A DNA stretch of 64,000 nt from Nocardioides sp. BP30. GTDB lineage: Bacteria; Actinomycetota; Actinomycetes; Propionibacteriales; Nocardioidaceae. The notes below the pieces were generated by a model that searched no databases, was not told the origin of the DNA, and saw nothing but the letters and a program-made list of their open reading frames with translations. Within the stretch, counting starts at the first letter, position 1; the number at the start of each line of letters is the position of its first letter. The translations under genes were made by a program, and so were the position numbers. Below, one piece after another: positions 25,814 to 35,865 of this stretch. The stretch is from assembly GCF_029873215.1 (NCBI RefSeq), contig NZ_CP123620.1, forward strand, positions 992,001 through 1,056,000, in the 5' to 3' direction.

Positions 25814-26830
25814 ATGCCGCGCAGCGCCACCCGCCGTCCCACCCTGGAGGACGTCGCGTCGCTGGCCGGCGTCGGCCGTGGCACCGCCTCGCGGGTGATC
25901 AACGGCGGGGCCCGCGTGTCCGCTCGCGCGCGGCGGGCCGTCGAGGAGGCGATCGCCGAGCTCGGCTACGTGCCCAACCGCGCCGCCCGATCGCTGGCCA
26001 GCCAGCGCACCGACGCCGTCGCCCTGGTGATCGCGGAGTCGGAGGAGCGGGTCTTCGGTGAGCCGTTCTTCGCCGGCGTGGTGCGGGGCATCGGTACGGC
26101 GCTGACGGCCAGCGACCGCCAGCTCGTCCTGCTGCTGGCCCCCGCCGACCGCACCGACACCCTCACCGACTACCTGACCCAGCAGCACGTCGACGGCGTC
26201 CTGCTGCTGTCGCTGCACGACGACGACACCCTCGCCGGCCGGATCGCCGAGCATGGCGTGCCGGTGGTGATCGGCGGGGGCACCCGCCCCGGGCCGGGAC
26301 TCGGCTACGTGGACAACGACAACGAGATGGGTGCGAGGCTGGCCGTCGGGCATCTGCTGGCACGCGGTCGGCGGCGGATCGCCACGATCACCGGACCGCT
26401 CGACATGGAGGTCGGCCGGGTCCGGCTGCGCGCCTTCCGGGCGGCGCTGGAGGCTGCCGGGATCGAGCCGGCCGAGGAGCTGGTCGGGGTGGGCGACTTC
26501 TCCCAGCAGTCCGGCGAGGCCGCCATGCGGGCGCTGCTGGAGCGCCGTCCCGACCTGGATGCGGTCTTCTGCGCCAACGACCCGATGGCGGCGGGGGCGC
26601 TCGGCGTGCTGCGCGAGGCGGGTCGGCGGGTGCCGGAGGACGTGTCAGTCGTGGGCTTCGACGACTCGCGGCTGGCGCTGTCGACCCATCCGCGGCTGAC
26701 GTCGGTGCACCAGTCGGCCGAGGCGATGGGCCGGGAGATGGTCGCTCTCCTGCTCGACCTGATCAACGGGGAGGACACGCCTCGGGCGCGGGTGCTGCCG
26801 ACGCACCTGGTGGAGCGGGAGTCGAGCTAG
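25814..26830 (+). CDS. LacI-family transcriptional regulator
   Basis: 338 residues. The N-terminal HTH and hinge read TLEDVASLAGVGRGTASRVINGG...AIAELGYVPNRAARSLASQRT. The periplasmic-binding-like domain shows FFAGVVRGIG, DGVLLLS, DNDNEMGARLAVGHLLARGRRRIATITGP and VFCANDPMAAGAL. It should repress sugar genes and bind a sugar-type ligand. Neighbours give no clear sugar operon: GDSL hydrolase upstream, nitronate monooxygenase convergent with an 8-bp gap. Targets are unknown. Confidence 0.9.
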   Translation: MPRSATRRPTLEDVASLAGVGRGTASRVINGGARVSARARRAVEEAIAELGYVPNRAARSLASQRTDAVALVIAESEERVFGEPFFAGVVRGIGTALTASDRQLVLLLAPADRTDTLTDYLTQQHVDGVLLLSLHDDDTLAGRIAEHGVPVVIGGGTRPGPGLGYVDNDNEMGARLAVGHLLARGRRRIATITGPLDMEVGRVRLRAFRAALEAAGIEPAEELVGVGDFSQQSGEAAMRALLERRPDLDAVFCANDPMAAGALGVLREAGRRVPEDVSVVGFDDSRLALSTHPRLTSVHQSAEAMGREMVALLLDLINGEDTPRARVLPTHLVERESS

Positions 26831-26838
26831 GCGATCCA

Positions 26839-27759
26839 TCAGGCCGGTGGCTGCACCGCTCGCGCGAACTCCGCCACCACGTCGGCCGCGCTGACCTCGT
26901 GGGTCAGCGCCGCCACGCCCTCGCCGGCGTAGAGATGCGCCACCGAGTAGTCCTGCCCCGAGACAGCGGCACGGAACCGGGTGCGCGCCGACTCGTCGAG
27001 GTCCTCCTCGCGACCCACCCACTCCTCGAAGAACCGGTTGGCGATCGACCTGCCGCCGTACTCCCGGGGCCAGTCGACCTCCTGCGCCTCGTCGAAGACC
27101 CGGCCGTATCCGGTGCTGTCCGCAGCGAACAGCGCCTCCTTGGCGGCACCCGTCGAAGCCGTCTCGCTGGTGCCCAGGAACGCGGTGCCGACCCAGGCTC
27201 CTGCCGCCCCGGCGGCCAGTACGGCGGCGAGTCCGCGGTGGTTGAGGATGCCACCGGCCGCGTAGACGGGCAGCTCGGTGCGATCGAGCACCAGCTGCAG
27301 CAGCGGCAGCGTCGCCATCACGTTGCGGCCGTGACCACCGCCCTCGCCGCCGCGCGCGACGATCACGTCGACGCCGGCGTCGATCGCCCTCTCGAGGTCG
27401 TCCAGCGAGCCGATCTGGGTGGCGGTGAGGATCTCCGCCTCGCGCAGCCGCTCGATCGCCGGGGCGTAGTCGCCGAAGCTGACCGAGACCAGCGTCGGGC
27501 GCAGGTCGATCACGGCGTCCAGCTGCTCGGCGTGCTTCTCCAGGGCCCAGGCGGCCAGGCCGACGCCGTACGGCGTGCCAGCGGCACCGGCGACCTCGGC
27601 CTCGGCGCGGATCCACTCGGGGGTGCGCGAGTCGTTGACGCCGAAGGTGCCCAGGCCACCCGCGCGGGAGACGGCGTGGGCGAGCCGGCCACCGCCGGGG
27701 CCGGCCATCGGTGCGCTGATCAGGGGGACCGGGGTGCGGAGCGGCTGCGGCAGACGCAT
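26839..27759 (-). CDS. Nitronate monooxygenase / 2-nitropropane dioxygenase-like flavoprotein
   Basis: 306 residues of the NMO TIM-barrel family: PLISAPMAGPGGGRLAHAVSRAGGLGTFG at the start, VSVSFGDYAP, VIVARGGEGGGHGR, and PVYAAGGILNHRGLAAVLAAGAAGAWVGTAFL, which binds FMN phosphate. It oxidises alkyl nitronates in characterised members. ATG 27759 follows TAGCCT by 7 nt, with TTGCCC 16 nt further upstream, a good leaderless promoter; an ATG 24 nt upstream is less likely. It is divergent from the GNAT gene. Confidence 0.85.
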   Translation of the reverse strand: MRLPQPLRTPVPLISAPMAGPGGGRLAHAVSRAGGLGTFGVNDSRTPEWIRAEAEVAGAAGTPYGVGLAAWALEKHAEQLDAVIDLRPTLVSVSFGDYAPAIERLREAEILTATQIGSLDDLERAIDAGVDVIVARGGEGGGHGRNVMATLPLLQLVLDRTELPVYAAGGILNHRGLAAVLAAGAAGAWVGTAFLGTSETASTGAAKEALFAADSTGYGRVFDEAQEVDWPREYGGRSIANRFFEEWVGREEDLDESARTRFRAAVSGQDYSVAHLYAGEGVAALTHEVSAADVVAEFARAVQPPA

Positions 27760-27865
27760 GGCATCGAGGCTAGCCCGCGACACCGGTCGGGCAAGACGGA
27801 GCTGCCACGCAGCGACGTCTCACGTGCCACGTCGTGACGGGTGGCGGTGGCCTAGGCTCGCGGTC

Positions 27866-28381
27866 GTGCTGACCTTCCGCGACGCCACCCCGGCCGATGT
27901 CGACACCCTGGTCGGGCTGATCGAGTCCGCCTACCGCGGTGACTCCAGCCGCGGCGGATGGACCACCGAAGCGGATCTGCTGCACGGCCAGCGCACCGAC
28001 CCCGAGGGCGTCCGGGCGGTGCTCGCCGCCCCGGCGAGCCGGATGCTGGTGGCCGAGCGGGCGGGCGAGGTGGTCGCCTGCTGCCAGCTCGAGGATCGCG
28101 GCGAGGTGGGGTACTTCGGCATGTTCGCGGTCCGGCCCGGCCGGCAGGGCGACGGGCTGGGTCGCGCGGTGCTGGCCGAGGCCGAGCGGATTGCGCGCGG
28201 CTGGGGTGCGCGCGAGCTCCACATGACGGTCATCGTGCAGCGCGCCGAGCTGATCGCCTACTACCAGCGCCGCGGCTACCGCCGTACCGGCGAGCTCACC
28301 CCCTTCCCGTACGGCGACGCCCGCTTCGGAGTGCCGCAGCGCGAGGACCTGGCCTTCGAGCTCCTGGTCAAGCCGCTGTGA
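27866..28381 (+). CDS. GNAT-family N-acetyltransferase
   Basis: 171 residues. The acetyl-CoA binding motif is FAVRPGRQGDGLGRAVLAEAERIA (R/Q-x-x-G-x-G/A). The C-terminal YYQRRGYRRTGE block is typical of GNAT enzymes. The acceptor is unknown. GTG 27866 is preceded by TAGGCT (27853-27858) plus 7 nt, again a leaderless pattern. It ends 5 bp before the first CIRCE element of groEL. Confidence 0.85.
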   Translation: MLTFRDATPADVDTLVGLIESAYRGDSSRGGWTTEADLLHGQRTDPEGVRAVLAAPASRMLVAERAGEVVACCQLEDRGEVGYFGMFAVRPGRQGDGLGRAVLAEAERIARGWGARELHMTVIVQRAELIAYYQRRGYRRTGELTPFPYGDARFGVPQREDLAFELLVKPL

Positions 28382-28385
28382 ATTT

Positions 28386-28412
28386 CTTGCACTCGGGGTA
28401 GGCGAGTGCTAA
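28386..28412 (+). promoter_or_regulatory. CIRCE element 1 (HrcA operator)
   Basis: CTTGCACTC, 9 nt, GAGTGCTAA. The right half matches the CIRCE consensus (TTAGCACTC-N9-GAGTGCTAA) at all nine positions and the left half at seven. Confidence 0.85.
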
Positions 28413-28420
28413 ACATGACG

Positions 28421-30208
<1,788 letters not shown>

Positions 30209-30231
30209 TCGTCCGCCCGACCCCGCACCAC

Positions 30232-30265
30232 CAGCAGGGCCCCGCCGAACGGCGGGGCCCTGCTG
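30232..30265. terminator. Terminator after groEL
   Basis: CAGCAGGGCCCCGCC (30232-30246) and GGCGGGGCCCTGCTG (30251-30265) pair over 15 bp around a GAAC loop. It serves two convergent genes. Confidence 0.85.
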
Positions 30266-30317
30266 TCATCGGGGAGCTCGAAGGTCGCGACAACCCCAGC
30301 CGTCACGGCGGCCGCGC

Positions 30318-31898
30318 CTAGCGGCCGAGGACCCGCCGCCAGCGGTCGTGAGCCAGCAACGCGCGCGCGGCGTTCATCCCCGCCGCGCCGTGCACCCCAC
30401 CGCCCGGGTGGGCCGAGGACGAGCCGAGGTAGAGGCCGCCGATGCCGGTCTCGGCGCGGCCCAGGCCCGGTACCGGACGGAAGATCAGCTCCTGGTGCAG
30501 CTGCGCCGTACCGCCATTGATGGCGCCGCCGACGAGATTGGCGTCGCGCGCCTCGAACTCGCGCGGTCCGAGCACGCGCCGTCCGATCACGCGCGAGCCG
30601 AAGCCGGGGGCCAGCTCCTCGATGCGCGACTGCACCCGGTCCGCGAAGCGCTCGCACTCGTCGTGGTCCCAACGCCCGGTGAGGCCGTCCTCGCCGGCAT
30701 CGTGGGCCACGTCCTGGGGCACGTGGGTGTAGGCCCAGACCGATTCGGTGCCGGCCGGCGACCGGGTCGGGTCCGCGGCGGTCATCTGGCCGCCGAGCAG
30801 GAACGGCCGGGCCGGGATCGTGCGCGAGGCCACCTGGTTCAACGCGTTGGCCATCTGCTCGGGGGAGTCGGCGACGTGGAAGGTCCCGGGCGCGTACGGC
30901 GGCGCCGAAGCCCACGGGATGGGCCCCGACAGCGCCCAGTCGACCTTGACCGTGCCGGGATCGAGCTGGAAGCCGCGCATCCCGGTCCGGACCCGGTGCG
31001 GCAGCTGCTCGTCGGGGACGAGAGCGCCGAACAGCTTCGGCGCGACCACGTCGGCGACCACCGCCCGGGCGGCGATCCGCTCCCCGTCGCGCAACCGGAC
31101 GCCGACGGCCCGGCCCTCCTCGATCTCGACGGAGACCACCTCGCTGTCGCAGCGCAGCTCGCCGCCACCAGCGGTGAGCCGACGGACCAGCGCGGCGGTG
31201 AGCTCGCCGGCGCCGCCCTCGGGCACGGGGAAGCCGACTGTCTGGCCCAGCATCGTCATCAGGACGCCGAACAGCGTCGATCCGGGCGCCGTGAGCGGGA
31301 TGTCGGCATGCCCGGCATTGCCCGCCAGCAGCAGGGCGGGCGCGTCCCCGCCGAAGCGGATCCGGGTAAAGTCGAGCAGCGGGGTGAGCAGGTCCCGGAC
31401 GAAGCCGATCCCGCCGGCGCGACGGAGTCGGAGCAGGGCGTGGGCGGCGTGCCGGACGGGCGGGAAGGGCGTCAGCAGCGCGCCGATCAGCTGGTCGCCG
31501 ATCGCGTCCCACTGCCGGCACAGCGCCTGCCAGGCCTCGCCGTCCCCCGGCTGCGCTCGTTCCAGCAGCGCCGCGGTGATGTCCCGGTCGCGGTGCAGCA
31601 TCGCCCACCGGCCGTCGGGCAGCGGATGGCCGAGGACCGCCGGTGCGTGCCGCCAGACCAGGCCGTGGTCCTCCAGCCGCATGCGTCGCAGCCACGGCGA
31701 GGCGGCGGCGAGCGGGTAGAACGCGCTGAAGGTGTCCTGGACGAAGTCAGGGTGGATCTCGCGGTCGCTGCGGACGGCGCCGCCAGGCTCATGCTGCGCC
31801 TCGAGCACCAGGACCGAGCGCCCGGAGTCGATCAGGTGGTTGGCCGCCACCAGCCCGTTCGGCCCGGCGCCGATCACGATCGCGTCGTAGGCGCTCAC
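30318..31898 (-). CDS. CrtI-like FAD-dependent oxidoreductase (phytoene-desaturase family)
   Basis: 526 residues. YDAIVIGAGPNGLVAANHLIDSGRSVLVLEAQHEPGGAVRS is the FAD Rossmann motif of the CrtI/amine-oxidase family. The C-terminal GGLYLGSSSAHPGGGVHGAAGMNAARA is the second FAD signature. No other carotenoid genes are nearby, so carotenoid desaturation should not be assumed; many actinobacterial relatives are of unknown function. GTG 31898 follows the SRPBCC stop by 5 nt, so the two form an operon. Confidence 0.83.
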   Translation of the reverse strand: MSAYDAIVIGAGPNGLVAANHLIDSGRSVLVLEAQHEPGGAVRSDREIHPDFVQDTFSAFYPLAAASPWLRRMRLEDHGLVWRHAPAVLGHPLPDGRWAMLHRDRDITAALLERAQPGDGEAWQALCRQWDAIGDQLIGALLTPFPPVRHAAHALLRLRRAGGIGFVRDLLTPLLDFTRIRFGGDAPALLLAGNAGHADIPLTAPGSTLFGVLMTMLGQTVGFPVPEGGAGELTAALVRRLTAGGGELRCDSEVVSVEIEEGRAVGVRLRDGERIAARAVVADVVAPKLFGALVPDEQLPHRVRTGMRGFQLDPGTVKVDWALSGPIPWASAPPYAPGTFHVADSPEQMANALNQVASRTIPARPFLLGGQMTAADPTRSPAGTESVWAYTHVPQDVAHDAGEDGLTGRWDHDECERFADRVQSRIEELAPGFGSRVIGRRVLGPREFEARDANLVGGAINGGTAQLHQELIFRPVPGLGRAETGIGGLYLGSSSAHPGGGVHGAAGMNAARALLAHDRWRRVLGR

Positions 31899-31903
31899 CG
31901 GGC

Positions 31904-32353
31904 TCAGCCGTGGCGCCGGTAGGCGCCGTTCTGCGCGAGGTTCGCCAGCCGACGGGTGCTCTCGACGTTGCGCGCCTTGAGCAGCGGACCGTAGACCGGT
32001 TTGGGAATGAGCGACATCGGGCCCGAGGCTACCTCCTCCTCCATCACCACCAGGGTGCCGCTGCCCTCCGGTGTCAGGGTGAGTCGGACGTCGGCCTCGC
32101 CGGCCGGCCACACGCCGGCCCGCAACCGCAACGATCGCTCCGGCTCCGCCTCCTCGACCCTGGTGCTGTCATGGACGAGGGCCGGCCACGCCCCGACGGA
32201 GTGGTGGATACGCGACCCGGGGGCCGGCCAGGCCTCCTCGACGTCGCGGACCGAGGACGCGCCGACCACCCAGAGCGGGTAGAGCCAGCCGTCGGCAAGC
32301 ACGGCCCACACCCGGTCGGGCGGGGCGTCGACGTGGCGCTGCACACGGATCAT
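31904..32353 (-). CDS. SRPBCC (START-like) family protein
   Basis: 149 residues: MIRVQRHVDAPPDRVWAVLADGWLYPLWVVGASSVRDVEE is the typical beginning of the polyketide-cyclase/START-like fold, a hydrophobic-ligand pocket. It is placed directly before the CrtI-like oxidoreductase with 5 nt between them. A lipid- or isoprenoid-related role for the pair is possible but inferred. The start overlaps, in antisense, open frame belonging to no real gene; the divergent gene starts at 32442. Confidence 0.78.
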   Translation of the reverse strand: MIRVQRHVDAPPDRVWAVLADGWLYPLWVVGASSVRDVEEAWPAPGSRIHHSVGAWPALVHDSTRVEEAEPERSLRLRAGVWPAGEADVRLTLTPEGSGTLVVMEEEVASGPMSLIPKPVYGPLLKARNVESTRRLANLAQNGAYRRHG

Positions 32354-32441
32354 GATGTCGAGGTGTCCGATCGGCGGGGAGTCGAAACGGAGGGGGCGGG
32401 GCGCGTTTCGTCGGGTTGAGGCGGCGAGGGATGATGGACCG

Positions 32442-32918
32442 GTGAGTGCGGTGGAAGACAACGAGTCCTTCGATCTGCGGCTGCTGTGGCTGCTCCTGAT
32501 CCCCGGCATCCTGGTGGGGGCGGTGCTGACTCGCGTCTTCTTCGTCCACGTCGACGACGGCGCCACCTCAGCGGCGACCAGCAACCTGACGGTGACGGTG
32601 CCGGCGCAGGTCGGTCGTTGCGCCGTGCCGAGCGCCGACCAGCTCTCACAGCAGTCGACGGCGGTGGAGGCCGACGTCACCGCCGTCAACGCCACGACCG
32701 CTCAGCTGCGCGTGAGCCGGGTGCTGGCGGGCGCCCAGGTCGGCGAGATCACCGTGCAGCTGCCGGCGGCGGGGACCACGGAGCTCAACGTGCCGACGTT
32801 CGTCGTCGGCGACACCTACCTGCTCGCCGTCTCCGCGGACGGATCGCTGGCGGGGTGCGGGTTGAGCGGCAAGTCGACCGGCGACCTGCAGAGCCTCTAT
32901 ACCAAGGCCTTCGGCTGA
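32442..32918 (+). CDS. Membrane-anchored exported protein, unknown function
   Basis: 158 residues from GTG. A short acidic N-terminus precedes one membrane segment (LLWLLLIPGILVGAVLTRVFFV, near 13-34). The outer part is Thr/Val-rich with three well-spaced cysteine or glycine landmarks (GRCAVPSADQLSQQSTA, LAGCGLSG). The latter half has a beta pattern (AQLRVSRVLAGAQVGEITVQLPAAG). I recognise no family. GATGAT lies 6 nt before the GTG, similar to the leaderless promoters elsewhere. Confidence 0.65.
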   Translation: MSAVEDNESFDLRLLWLLLIPGILVGAVLTRVFFVHVDDGATSAATSNLTVTVPAQVGRCAVPSADQLSQQSTAVEADVTAVNATTAQLRVSRVLAGAQVGEITVQLPAAGTTELNVPTFVVGDTYLLAVSADGSLAGCGLSGKSTGDLQSLYTKAFG

Positions 32919-32958
32919 GACCACGAGCAACCGCTCGCCCGGCGCCGGGTCGCCCGTG

Positions 32959-32978
32959 GCGGCGCGCTAGCGCGCCGC
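32959..32978. repeat. 20-bp perfect palindrome at the kynU stop
   Basis: GCGGCGCGCTAGCGCGCCGC has no loop and includes the last codons and TAG stop of kynU. It is likely to help end transcription of the convergent genes. Confidence 0.55.
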
Positions 32979-34199
32979 AGGCACCTCGCCGAGCAGGTCG
33001 GCGACCGCGCGCAGCCCTGTGAGCACCTCGGCGAAGCTGGTGCTCAGCGGGGAGAGCCCGACCCGCAGCCCGTGCGGCGGCCGGAAGTCGGGGATGACGC
33101 CGCGCTCCCACAGCCGGGCGGTGACCGCGCGGAAGTCGGGGTGGTCGAGGATGACGTGGCCGCCGCGCAGCGCAGCGTCGCGGGGCGAGGCCAGCTCGAC
33201 GCCGTACGCCGCCAGCAGCTCGTCGTGCACCTCGATCGCGAACCCGGTCAGCGCCACCGACTTGGCCCGCACCGCCGCGATGCCGGCCGACTCCAGCAGG
33301 TCCAGCATGTCGCGCATCGGCACCATCCCCAGGATCGGTGGGGTGCCACTGATGAAGCGCCTGATACCGGTGGCCGGCTCGTACCGCTCGCCCATCGCGA
33401 ACGGATCGGCAGCGCCCATCCATCCCTGGATCGGCTGTCGCAGCCGCTCCTGCAGCCTCGCGGCGACGTAGCCGAAGGCGGGCGCTCCCGGACCTCCGTT
33501 GAGGTACTTGTAGGTGCAGCCGACGGCCAGATCCGCCTCGGCCGCGTCGAGGGCGAGGTCGAGGGCGCCGACCGAGTGCGACAGGTCCCACAGGACCAGC
33601 GCTCCCGCCTCGTGGGCGGCGGCGGTGATCGCCGGCATGTCGGCCACCCACGCCGAGCGGTAGGCGATGTGGCTGAGCAGCACCAGGGCGGTTCTCTCAC
33701 CGAGTGCCGCGCGGACCTGCTCGAGCCGCACGCCCGTGCGCGGATCGACGCTGAGCCACCGCACGGTGTGGCCCCGCTCGGCCGCGAGCCCCTCGACGAC
33801 GAACCGGTCGGTGGGGAAGTCGTCGGCGCAGGCCACGATCTCGTCGCGTCCCGGTTGGGCCGCCAGCGCCGCACTGGCGAGCTTGTAGAGCATCACGCTC
33901 GTCGAGTCGCCGACCACCGTCTGTCCGGCCGCGGCGCCCAGCAGCACCCGACCGATCCGGTCGCCGAGCTCGGTCGGCGCCTCCATCCACTGCTCGTCCC
34001 AGGCACGGATCAGACGCTCGCCCCAGGCCCCGTCGACGAAGTCGGCCAGCCCGGTCCGGGTCACCCGGAGCGGCCGGCCCAGCGAGTTGCCGTCGAGGTA
34101 GGAGACGACGCCCTCGGAGCGCACGAAGGCGTCGGCGAAGTGCGCCAGCGGGTCGGCCGCGTCCAGCTCGGCGGCGCGGGTGCTGAGTCGCTCGGTCAC
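32967..34199 (-). CDS. kynU: Kynureninase
   Basis: 410 residues of PLP fold I. YLDGNSLGRPL at the start is diagnostic; Asp205 (LWDLSHSVGALDLAL) holds the PLP ring nitrogen, and the PLP lysine is Lys231 in GCTYKYLNGGPGAP. It splits kynurenine to anthranilate and alanine. GTG 34199 has AGGAGG 5 nt upstream and is preferred over the ATG that overlaps the kynA stop (ATGA). It is the second gene of a kynA-kynU operon; a kynurenine formamidase gene is not in the window. Confidence 0.92.
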   Translation of the reverse strand: MTERLSTRAAELDAADPLAHFADAFVRSEGVVSYLDGNSLGRPLRVTRTGLADFVDGAWGERLIRAWDEQWMEAPTELGDRIGRVLLGAAAGQTVVGDSTSVMLYKLASAALAAQPGRDEIVACADDFPTDRFVVEGLAAERGHTVRWLSVDPRTGVRLEQVRAALGERTALVLLSHIAYRSAWVADMPAITAAAHEAGALVLWDLSHSVGALDLALDAAEADLAVGCTYKYLNGGPGAPAFGYVAARLQERLRQPIQGWMGAADPFAMGERYEPATGIRRFISGTPPILGMVPMRDMLDLLESAGIAAVRAKSVALTGFAIEVHDELLAAYGVELASPRDAALRGGHVILDHPDFRAVTARLWERGVIPDFRPPHGLRVGLSPLSTSFAEVLTGLRAVADLLGEVPAAR

Positions 34200-34225
34200 G
34201 GCATCCTCCTGGTGCGGGGGGTGGC

Positions 34226-35080
34226 TCATCCGCCGATCTCCGTGCGCACCGCGTAGAGCTCGGGGAAGAAGGTCAGGTCCAGGGCGCGCTTGAGGAAGTC
34301 GACACCTGATGAGCCGCCGGTGCCGGTCTTGAACCCGATGGTCCGCTGCACGGTGCGCAGGTGGCGGAAGCGCCACAGCTGGAAGGCGTCCTCGAGGTCG
34401 ACGAGGTCCTCGCAGGTCGCGTACGCCGACCAGTGCGTGTCGGTGTCGCCGTAGATCTCGGCGAAGACCGGCAGCAGCTCCTCGCGTCGCACCCACGGCC
34501 GGCGCACGTCGCGCTCCAGCACCTCGGCCGGGACGGGGTGGCCCTGCCGGGCGAGCAGCCGCAGGAACGCGTCGTAGACGGTGGGGGAGTCGAGCAGCCC
34601 GCTCAGCACCGCGTGCGCCTCGGGGTCGCCCTCGAAGACCTGCAGCATCCCGGGGTGCTTGTTCCCCAACAGGAACTCGACCGCTCGGTACTGCGCGGAC
34701 TGGAAGCCGGAGGAGGAGGCCAGGACGCCCCGGAACTCGACGTACTCGGTCGGCGTCAGGGTGGCCAGCACCGACCACTGCTCGGTGAGCGTGCGGAAGA
34801 TGTGCTTGACCCGGGCCAGCCCCTTGCGCGCACGGCGCAGGTCGTCGGCGTCGAGGTGGTCGCGGACCGCACGCAGCTCGTGCAGCACCAGCTTGAACCA
34901 GAGCTCGGTGGTCTGGTGCTGGATGATGAACAGCAGCTCGTCGGGATGGTCGCTGCGGGGGTGCTGGGCCGAGAGCAGTCGGTCCAGTGCGAGGTAGTCG
35001 CCGTAGGTCATCTCGGCGGCGAGGTCGGTGCGGACACCCTCCTCCAGCGGCCGCAGCCCCTGCTCGTGCTGGCCGGACAT
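34226..35080 (-). CDS. kynA: Tryptophan 2,3-dioxygenase
   Basis: 284 residues. [20 protein letters not shown] and [21 protein letters not shown] are the family's conserved N-terminal blocks. The heme histidine is His240 in [22 protein letters not shown], with the GTGGSSG loop that covers the substrate. It opens the indole ring of tryptophan to N-formylkynurenine. ATG 35080 has AGGAGG 5 nt upstream; TATGGT about 40 nt upstream is a promoter candidate. kynU follows 26 nt downstream. Confidence 0.94.
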   Translation of the reverse strand: MSGQHEQGLRPLEEGVRTDLAAEMTYGDYLALDRLLSAQHPRSDHPDELLFIIQHQTTELWFKLVLHELRAVRDHLDADDLRRARKGLARVKHIFRTLTEQWSVLATLTPTEYVEFRGVLASSSGFQSAQYRAVEFLLGNKHPGMLQVFEGDPEAHAVLSGLLDSPTVYDAFLRLLARQGHPVPAEVLERDVRRPWVRREELLPVFAEIYGDTDTHWSAYATCEDLVDLEDAFQLWRFRHLRTVQRTIGFKTGTGGSSGVDFLKRALDLTFFPELYAVRTEIGG

Positions 35081-35161
35081 CGCTGCCTCCTGTGCTCGCG
35101 GCGTGACCTGGACCATAGCCGAGGCGCGGCGCGAGCACCGGGCCGGCTCGGCGATCGGGCC

Positions 35162-35776
35162 CTAGAAGACGTTGAGCGGGCGGAACTGCACCGACATCCG
35201 CGGCCCCGCCTTGGCGACCTTGGGAACGGCGTGCTCCCAGGTGCGCTGGCAGCTGCCGCCCATCACGAGCAGGTCCCCGTGGCCCATCTCCACGACGCGC
35301 GAGTCGCCCCCGCCGCGTGGGCGCAGGGCGAGCCGGCGCGGGTCGCCGATGCTGAGGATCGCGACCATCGTGTCGTGGCTACGGCCGCGCCCGATGCGAT
35401 CGCCGTGCCAGGCCACCGAGTCGTTGCCGTCGCGGTAGTAGCAGCAGCCGGCGGTGCGGAAGCGCTCGCCCAGCTCGGGCAGGTAGTGCTCGCTCAGCGC
35501 GTCTCGGGCCAGCTCCAGCATGGGATGTGGGAGCGGCTCGTCGGCGAGGTAGGTGTGCAGCAGTCGCGGGACCTCGACCATCCGGTCGTACATCTGGCGA
35601 CGCTCCGCCCGCCACGGCACCGCATGGCGCAACGTGTCGAACACGTCGTCGGCGGCCGGCAGCCAGCCCCGGGCGAGGTCGATCCAGGCGCCGTTGCTCA
35701 GCGGGGTGCGGCTGATGGCGTCACAGCGCGGCGCGGCCGTCTCCGGTGCCGCGAAGAGCGTGCTCTGGAAGTCCAT
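35162..35776 (-). CDS. alkB: AlkB-like 2-oxoglutarate/Fe(II) dioxygenase (DNA alkylation repair)
   Basis: 204 residues. The iron ligands are His124 and Asp126 (VAWHGDRIG) and His182 (WEHAVPK). Arg193 and Arg199 (GPRMSVQFR) bind 2-oxoglutarate. This pattern matches AlkB-type demethylases that remove methyl groups from DNA bases. A LexA-type SOS box (35798-35813) lies 22 bp upstream and covers the -35 area of a TAGGCT promoter, so induction by DNA damage is expected. It is divergent from the GntR regulator. Confidence 0.85.
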   Translation of the reverse strand: MDFQSTLFAAPETAAPRCDAISRTPLSNGAWIDLARGWLPAADDVFDTLRHAVPWRAERRQMYDRMVEVPRLLHTYLADEPLPHPMLELARDALSEHYLPELGERFRTAGCCYYRDGNDSVAWHGDRIGRGRSHDTMVAILSIGDPRRLALRPRGGGDSRVVEMGHGDLLVMGGSCQRTWEHAVPKVAKAGPRMSVQFRPLNVF

Positions 35777-35797
35777 GCCTCCAGCCTAGCTCGGCGT

Positions 35798-35813
35798 CCG
35801 AACAGGTGTTCGA
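35798..35813. promoter_or_regulatory. SOS box before the AlkB-like gene
   Basis: CCGAAC-AGGT-GTTCGA matches the actinobacterial LexA site TCGAAC-N4-GTTCGA at 11 of 12 fixed positions. It could affect both the AlkB-like gene and the divergent GntR gene. Confidence 0.8.
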
Positions 35814-35865
35814 AGTTGCGTATTCCGGGGACGCGGCGTGTCGCGTCCTTCTACGGTAGGGCGGT

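Noticed and set aside
27811..27840. A third copy of the palindromic repeat family (text GACGTCTCACGTG)
   Set aside because: Only GACGTCTC is shared; the inverted arms and the CGACCCGCC phrase are absent.
30318..32353. A carotenoid biosynthesis locus
   Set aside because: There is only a CrtI-like gene and an SRPBCC gene; no phytoene synthase or cyclase is present.
32962..32977. A restriction or attachment site at the kynU palindrome
   Set aside because: It is formed by the last codons and stop of kynU and no mobile element lies nearby.
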